Source: Candidatus Sulfopaludibacter sp. SbA3 (GTDB taxonomy: Bacteria > Acidobacteriota > Terriglobia > Bryobacterales > Bryobacteraceae). From it: a DNA stretch of 9,333 nt. Positions within the stretch are counted from its first letter, which is position 1. Each line of letters starts with the position of its first letter. Under the pieces are notes generated by a model. That model saw only the letters and a list, made by a program, of their open reading frames with translations, was not told the origin of the DNA and searched no databases. Location of the stretch: the NCBI GenBank assembly GCA_900290315.1, contig OKRF01000227.1, positions 9,238 to 18,570 of the forward strand, written 5' to 3'. Below are positions 6,178 through 9,333 of this stretch, in pieces. The translations under genes were made by a program, and so were the position numbers.

Positions 6178-7679
6178 GCGGCCGCTTCCCTCGCGGAAAA
6201 CGCGGCGGCCATGCTCTTAGGCACCACGGATACAAAGAACAGCCACCGGCCCAGAAACTCTCCGGAAAGCGCCAGCAGGAAGGCCGCGGCGAGAGCCGGC
6301 GTCCGCGTGCAGACTAGCGGCGCCACAATCCCCGCCGCCACCAGAATGGCCATGCGGAGCAGGAATGCCCGCCGCAGGCTTCCGCTCAACAACAGCGACG
6401 ATGCGCGTAGTTCGAACGTCTCAGAGCGCGTCAACCACAGGAACTTCATGGCCTGCCCGGCGAGTTGAACGGCGCCGCCCGCCGCCGCCGCCCAACCGAT
6501 CCACGGCGCATCGCTCGCCACCATCACCCGCACGAACAGCGGGCCGAGCAGCAGCGCCGTCGCGAAGAATTCCGTTGCGGTATATCCGCTATCCCACGCG
6601 GGACGCGCACGCACCATGTAGATGCGAGCCGAGCATGCCACACCGGCCAGACCGCACAGCAGCGTGGAGAGCCCCACCACAGCCCTTCCGGGAGCGTTCA
6701 CCAACAGCGCAGCGGCGAACACCGCAGCAACGGCAGCAAACAGCGTGAGACTCAACACCTCGCGACTCAACCAGGAGTGGCGCAGGCCGCGCATGGCCCG
6801 CCACGCGTATAACGGGCGTCCCAGGTGAAGCGTGGAGGCTCCCAAGCTGATGGCGGCGAGCGCCAGCGAAGCCAGTGCGACATTCCACAAACGGCCGTCG
6901 TGACTGAATAGATCGAGCAGACACAGCACGCCGAACGCGCCCACCGCCAGTTGCGTGAGCACCAGCATGATCACCAGCGGAGTATGAGGAAGTTCGCGAA
7001 CAATTCTATGCGTGTCCACCCGGCCGATATCGGGCGGCAGATCCGCGGGGAGCGTGATGCGGGTGGTCGAAATGCTGTCGCCGGCCGATGGCAGGCCCGG
7101 CGCATTCGCGGAAAGGTAGTCGGCCCGCCACTGGGCGATGTTCACAATTTCCACCGCGATGGCGCCTTCAGGGCAGGCCTCCACGCACGCCGGCGCCATT
7201 CCATCGCTCAAGCGGTTCTGGCACAGGTCGCACTTGCCCACCACGCCGCGCTCGGGATTGTACTGCGGCACTCCATAAGAGCAGTTCCAGGTGCAATACT
7301 GGCAGCCGATGCAGGCATCCGCACTGTGTTCCACCACTCCCGTGATGCTGTTCTTGGTGTAGGCTTCCGTCGGACAACCGGTGAGGCACGAAGGCTCAAT
7401 GCACTGGTTGCAGCCCATCGAGAGGTAATGCCGCCAGGTGTTCGGGTAGTGGCCGCCTTCGATTTCGCCCACGCGCCGCCAGTTGATGGCCGCCGGATTT
7501 CCGTTCTGTTCGTTGCACGCCACCACGCAGCACTTGCAGCCGATACACTTCGTCATGTCGAAGTGAAATCCGTACTGCTCTCCGGCGTCCGGAAGCCGCT
7601 CGGGAATCAGCAGTCCGCCCGGCGCGCGGTGCGCGGGTGCAAAGATAACTTCGCGGTCAAGCAGCGGAAGCGATGTCAC
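6174..7679 (-). CDS. DmsB-DmsC fusion: four-cluster Fe-S subunit joined to a quinol-oxidising membrane anchor
   Basis: A 501-residue fusion. Residues 36-180 are a DmsB/NrfC-type ferredoxin with sixteen cluster cysteines: C45/48/51/55, C90/93/98/102, C123/126/129/133 and C150/153/165/169. Residues 181-230 form a linker. Residues 233-490 are a DmsC-like anchor with eight hydrophobic helices. The DmsC signature around helices 2-3 is kept: H285 in LHLGRP and E307 in LSREVL, corresponding to E. coli DmsC H65 and E87, which are implicated in menaquinol binding. The product should pass electrons from quinol through the four clusters to the NasA subunit encoded next. The loops between helices 2-3, 4-5 and 6-7 hold most of the arginines, so the positive-inside rule places the N-terminal Fe-S domain in the cytoplasm. 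The GTG start at 7679 follows AGGAGG by 4 nt. It is the first gene of the operon. No signal peptide is present. Confidence 0.88.
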   Translation of the reverse strand: MTSLPLLDREVIFAPAHRAPGGLLIPERLPDAGEQYGFHFDMTKCIGCKCCVVACNEQNGNPAAINWRRVGEIEGGHYPNTWRHYLSMGCNQCIEPSCLTGCPTEAYTKNSITGVVEHSADACIGCQYCTWNCSYGVPQYNPERGVVGKCDLCQNRLSDGMAPACVEACPEGAIAVEIVNIAQWRADYLSANAPGLPSAGDSISTTRITLPADLPPDIGRVDTHRIVRELPHTPLVIMLVLTQLAVGAFGVLCLLDLFSHDGRLWNVALASLALAAISLGASTLHLGRPLYAWRAMRGLRHSWLSREVLSLTLFAAVAAVFAAALLVNAPGRAVVGLSTLLCGLAGVACSARIYMVRARPAWDSGYTATEFFATALLLGPLFVRVMVASDAPWIGWAAAAGGAVQLAGQAMKFLWLTRSETFELRASSLLLSGSLRRAFLLRMAILVAAGIVAPLVCTRTPALAAAFLLALSGEFLGRWLFFVSVVPKSMAAAFSAREAAA

Positions 7680-7683
7680 AACC

Positions 7684-7689
7684 CCTCCT
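7684..7689 (-). promoter_or_regulatory. Shine-Dalgarno sequence of the nitrate operon's first gene
   Basis: The minus strand reads AGGAGG, a full match to the anti-Shine-Dalgarno core, 4 nt before the GTG at 7679. It supports that GTG as the start. Confidence 0.7.
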
Positions 7690-7711
7690 CGTGAGAATCA
7701 GACGGCACAAC

Positions 7712-7769
7712 CGCTCCCTGACGGTCGCGGCTTCGGACGTGCGTGCAGAGCCGCGACCGTTAGGGAGCG
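7712..7769. repeat. 21-bp near-perfect inverted repeat, REP-like hairpin
   Basis: The left arm 7712-7732 (CGCTCCCTGACGGTCGCGGC plus T) and right arm 7749-7769 are reverse complements at 20 of 21 positions. The one mismatch, G7720 against T7761, still pairs as G-U in plus-strand RNA. The loop is 16 nt. No T-run flanks it, so it is not a standard intrinsic terminator. Size, symmetry and G+C-rich arms fit a dispersed REP/MITE-like intergenic palindrome; it could also act as a processing or stabilising hairpin in the operon leader. Copy number elsewhere cannot be judged from one window. Confidence 0.8.
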
Positions 7770-7884
7770 TTGCAGCCTCAATAACTCTTCGGAATTCGGC
7801 TCGGCAATGAGCCTGAGTGGGGTGCGAACACGGGTCCCCGGTACCTCGCTGGAAAACCCGTTCGTTTCTCTAGCGGACAAATGT

Positions 7885-7913
7885 AGTGTACAGGAAGTCA
7901 ACAGATCTGGGAA
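7885..7913 (-). promoter_or_regulatory. weak promoter candidate for the nitrate operon
   Basis: On the minus strand TTCCCA (7908-7913, four of six to TTGACA) and TACACT (7885-7890, four of six to TATAAT, with TG directly before it) are 17 bp apart. Transcription would start near 7878. A better-looking TTGACT lies at 7896-7901, but no acceptable -10 follows it at 16-18 bp. Treat this as a location guess. Confidence 0.25.
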
Positions 7914-7952
7914 GAGCCCCGCCCAAAGAATTCTTTTATGGAGCCGATCAGT

Positions 7953-8855
7953 TCACCGTTGCCGCGCGTAGTATCCCGCGCGAGTGCGCACCATGACACC
8001 GGGCACATCCACGTCCACGTGGATCTTTCGATAAGTCCCGTCTTCGGCCGTATTCGTCGGGGTATATCCCAGCACATATTGGTTGCGGATTTCGTGCGCG
8101 ATCTCCGGCGTAATCCGCTGAATCTCGGAAATGTCCGCTGGAAACCAGGCGCGTCCGCCAGTGGCGCGCGTCAACTCGTCCAGGTCCGCCTGGGCGCGTT
8201 GTGCGGCAGCCGGCTGCTCCGCGCCGAGCAATCCAATCGCGTAGATGATCGCATCGATATGCTGGGCCGCTTCCACCAGGCGCTTCTGAGACTCGATACT
8301 GCTGTTGTCTTCGCCGTCCGTCACCACCAGCAGCACCTTCTTATCGTTCTTCGCGTGCGCCCGCAGATGGTCCAACCCCACCGCCAGCGCGTCGCGCATG
8401 GCCGTTTGGCCCATGGGGTGGCTCGTCCGCAGACTGTTCTCCAGTTCCTTCACGTTGCTGGTGAAATCCTGAGTCACCTGCGAATCTTCGTTGAAATTCA
8501 GCACGAACACTTCATCCTGCGGATTGGACGCGCGCACCATGGCCACTGCGGCAGAATTTACGCGATCGCGTTTTTCTTTCATACTGGCACTGTCATCGAT
8601 GACTAACCCCAGGGAAATCGGCACATCCTCCTGGCGAAAGACTTTGATCTCCTGCTTCACGCCGTTCTCCAGAACGGTGAAACCGCTGCGGGGAAGTCCC
8701 TTGGCCACATTGCCGGACTGGTCGAAAACGGAAACGTTGAGCACCACTAGGTCGCTCTCGGAGTGAAACGTGGTGAGGGGCGGAGTGTCTTGAGCCCACA
8801 GCGCGGCGGAGAGCGAGAAAAGGCACAGCACGGACCGCATCATCACAACAGTCAT
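7953..8855 (-). CDS. exported VWFA-related protein of the acidobacterial type
   Basis: A 300-residue protein matching the acidobacterial VWFA-related family (TIGR03436 type), which is multicopy in Acidobacteria and of unknown function. A signal peptide (MRSVLCLFSLSAALWAQ) precedes a beta-rich region at 33-73 (SDLVVLNVSVFDQSGN, then LENGVKQEIKVF). The von Willebrand A domain follows with an intact metal-ion-dependent adhesion site: D87-x-S89-x-S91 (DDSAS), T151 (GQTAMRDAL) and D180 (TDGED). The C-terminus carries the family's YVLGYTP segment and the RTRAGYYA ending. It probably binds protein partners through a divalent metal in the periplasm or cell envelope. The start is uncertain: ATG 8855 lacks a Shine-Dalgarno sequence, and in-frame GTG 8846, ATG 8843 and ATG 8840 would all give a normal signal peptide. 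It shares the strand of the nitrate operon but is separated by 273 bp, so a functional link is unlikely. It is divergent from the Asp-box gene. Confidence 0.88.
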   Translation of the reverse strand: MTVVMMRSVLCLFSLSAALWAQDTPPLTTFHSESDLVVLNVSVFDQSGNVAKGLPRSGFTVLENGVKQEIKVFRQEDVPISLGLVIDDSASMKEKRDRVNSAAVAMVRASNPQDEVFVLNFNEDSQVTQDFTSNVKELENSLRTSHPMGQTAMRDALAVGLDHLRAHAKNDKKVLLVVTDGEDNSSIESQKRLVEAAQHIDAIIYAIGLLGAEQPAAAQRAQADLDELTRATGGRAWFPADISEIQRITPEIAHEIRNQYVLGYTPTNTAEDGTYRKIHVDVDVPGVMVRTRAGYYARQR

Positions 8856-8926
8856 TAAGCACGTCGGGGGCCACAGCGCGCCACTCTTCGTTTTATGTAC
8901 ACTGTAAGGCTCACCAAGGGGAAAAC

Positions 8927-9333
8927 ATGCGCCTTCGACTGCTTTCGCTCGCTCTTGCCGTCTCCGCCGCCTTCTGCCAGGCCGACGAAAAACTCTGGAA
9001 GGGCCTGCAATACCGCCTCATCGGACCGTTCCGCGGCGGCCGTGTTCTGGCAGTCACCGGCATTGCCGGCGATGCCAATACCTTCTATTTCGGCGCGGCC
9101 TCCGGCGGCGTCTGGAAGACCACCGATAGCGGCGCCACCTGGAAGCCCATTTTCGATAAAGAAGGCATAGCCTCCATCGGAGCCATCGCGGCCGCGCCTT
9201 CGGACTCCAACATTCTTTACGTGGGCAGCGGCGAGGCCTGCCTGCGCGGCAACATCTCTTACGGCGATGGCGTGTACAAATCCACCGACGCCGGCAAGAC
9301 CTGGAGCAACATAGGACTGCGCGACACCCGCCA
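8927..9333 (+). CDS. N-terminal part of a large exported Asp-box (BNR/sortilin-like) repeat protein, cut by window end
   Basis: The frame is open from ATG 8927 to the end of the window, giving 135 residues. AAGGGGA at 8916-8922 is a good Shine-Dalgarno sequence 4 nt upstream. A signal peptide (MRLRLLSLALAVSAAFCQA) is followed by a beta-propeller start (YRLIGPFRGGRV) and two Asp-box repeats: TDSGATW at 66-72 inside SGGVWKTTDSGATWKPIF, and TDAGKTW at 120-126 inside DGVYKSTDAGKTWSNIG. This is the hallmark of sortilin/VPS10-type and BNR 'glycosyl hydrolase' propeller proteins, usually around 1000 residues in Acidobacteria and often annotated as glycosidases although catalysis is rarely shown. It likely acts outside the cytoplasm. 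A TACACT at 8898-8903 could be its -10, but no matching -35 is seen. It is divergent from the VWFA gene across 71 bp. Confidence 0.88.
   Translation, partial: MRLRLLSLALAVSAAFCQADEKLWKGLQYRLIGPFRGGRVLAVTGIAGDANTFYFGAASGGVWKTTDSGATWKPIFDKEGIASIGAIAAAPSDSNILYVGSGEACLRGNISYGDGVYKSTDAGKTWSNIGLRDTR

Larger units (their letters stand above)
7680..7952 (-). other. intergenic leader region of the nitrate operon with three potential hairpins
   Basis: 273 bp without a convincing gene, between the VWFA-protein stop and the DmsBC start. In the direction of transcription it holds a promoter candidate (7885-7913), a 9-bp bulged stem pairing 7856-7864 with 7825-7835, a 5-bp hairpin (7798-7802 with 7809-7813), the large inverted repeat 7712-7769, and the Shine-Dalgarno sequence at 7684-7689. 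If transcription starts near 7878 the leader is about 200 nt and structured. Leader-based control of nitrate genes is known elsewhere (the ANTAR protein NasR acting on the nasF leader in Klebsiella), but I see neither the NasR gene nor a U-run making any of these stems an obvious terminator. Confidence 0.5.

Noticed and set aside
4597..6468. Long plus-strand open frame (623 codons) opposite the nitrate reductase gene
   Set aside because: It is the antisense shadow of a G+C-rich gene: histidine-, arginine- and glycine-rich translation, no recognisable domain, and the opposite strand carries complete Mo-enzyme and DmsC motifs.
6951..7694. Plus-strand open frame of 247 codons opposite the Fe-S domain
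   Set aside because: Arginine- and alanine-rich translation with no domain. The opposite strand encodes sixteen correctly spaced cluster cysteines.
7712..7769. Intrinsic terminator for the VWFA gene
   Set aside because: The stem is strong, but the loop is 16 nt and there is no T-run after it on either strand. It is also about 180 bp past the VWFA stop.
7821..7864. tRNA-like look of the minus strand (GTTCGCACC resembling a T-loop)
   Set aside because: No acceptor, D or anticodon stems of correct length can be drawn around it. It is explained better as a simple bulged hairpin.
7698..7901. Minus-strand 67-codon open frame in the leader of the nitrate operon
   Set aside because: No Shine-Dalgarno sequence or recognisable domain, and its second half simply translates the inverted repeat. 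It could be revisited if the region proves to be a conserved dispersed repeat.
7896..7901. TTGACT on the minus strand as the -35 box of the nitrate operon
   Set aside because: No acceptable -10 lies 16-18 bp downstream (GTCCGC and neighbours), and the nearby TACACT is only 5 bp away.
7885..8903. Shared 8-mer TGTACACT upstream of the nitrate operon (minus strand) and the Asp-box gene (plus strand) as a common operator
   Set aside because: Only two occurrences, the flanking bases differ, and the similarity is adequately explained by both being weak -10-like sequences or by chance.

Overview
The window looks like a G+C-rich acidobacterial chromosome, most likely of the Solibacter/Bryobacterales kind. 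The support is the repertoire: a VWFA-related protein of the type expanded in Acidobacteria, the start of a large exported Asp-box (BNR) repeat protein, a PEP-CTERM exosortase substrate, and an exported serine beta-lactamase-fold hydrolase. This is inference from families; there is no rRNA or other phylogenetic marker here.

Layout. Positions 1-180 hold the end of an unidentified gene. It runs into an exported beta-lactamase-fold hydrolase (159-1523, +). Convergent to that is a small putative lipoprotein (1530-1997, -). Divergent from the lipoprotein, across a short intergenic region with a run of ten G, is a PEP-CTERM protein (2068-2663, +) whose reading frame is broken by two single-base insertions. 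Then comes the core of the window, a compact minus-strand operon read from 7679 down to 2660: a DmsB-DmsC fusion (four Fe-S clusters plus an eight-helix quinol-oxidising anchor), a NasA/NarB-type molybdenum nitrate reductase without an export signal, and an NNP-family nitrate/nitrite MFS transporter. The first two genes overlap by 4 bp (ATGA) and the last two are 17 bp apart. A 273-bp region (7680-7952) upstream of the operon holds a large near-perfect hairpin and two smaller ones. Beyond it are the VWFA-domain protein (7953-8855, -) and, divergently, the first 135 codons of the Asp-box repeat protein (8927-9333, +).

How the genes work together. The operon reads as self-contained nitrate uptake and reduction: the transporter brings nitrate in, and the cytoplasmic Mo-bisPGD subunit reduces it to nitrite. 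Instead of the ferredoxin or NADH partners usual for assimilatory nitrate reductases, electrons would come from membrane quinol through the DmsBC-like fusion. The charge pattern of the fusion's membrane loops favours the Fe-S domain being in the cytoplasm, the reverse of E. coli DMSO reductase. No nitrite reductase, regulator or molybdenum-cofactor gene lies in the window. This pairing is the observation most worth following.

A second theme is transcriptional. Three genes (starts at 159, 1997 and 2068) lack a Shine-Dalgarno sequence and have a -10-like hexamer placed so that transcription would begin at or within a few bases of the start codon, suggesting leaderless mRNAs. The nitrate operon genes and the Asp-box gene have Shine-Dalgarno-like sequences.
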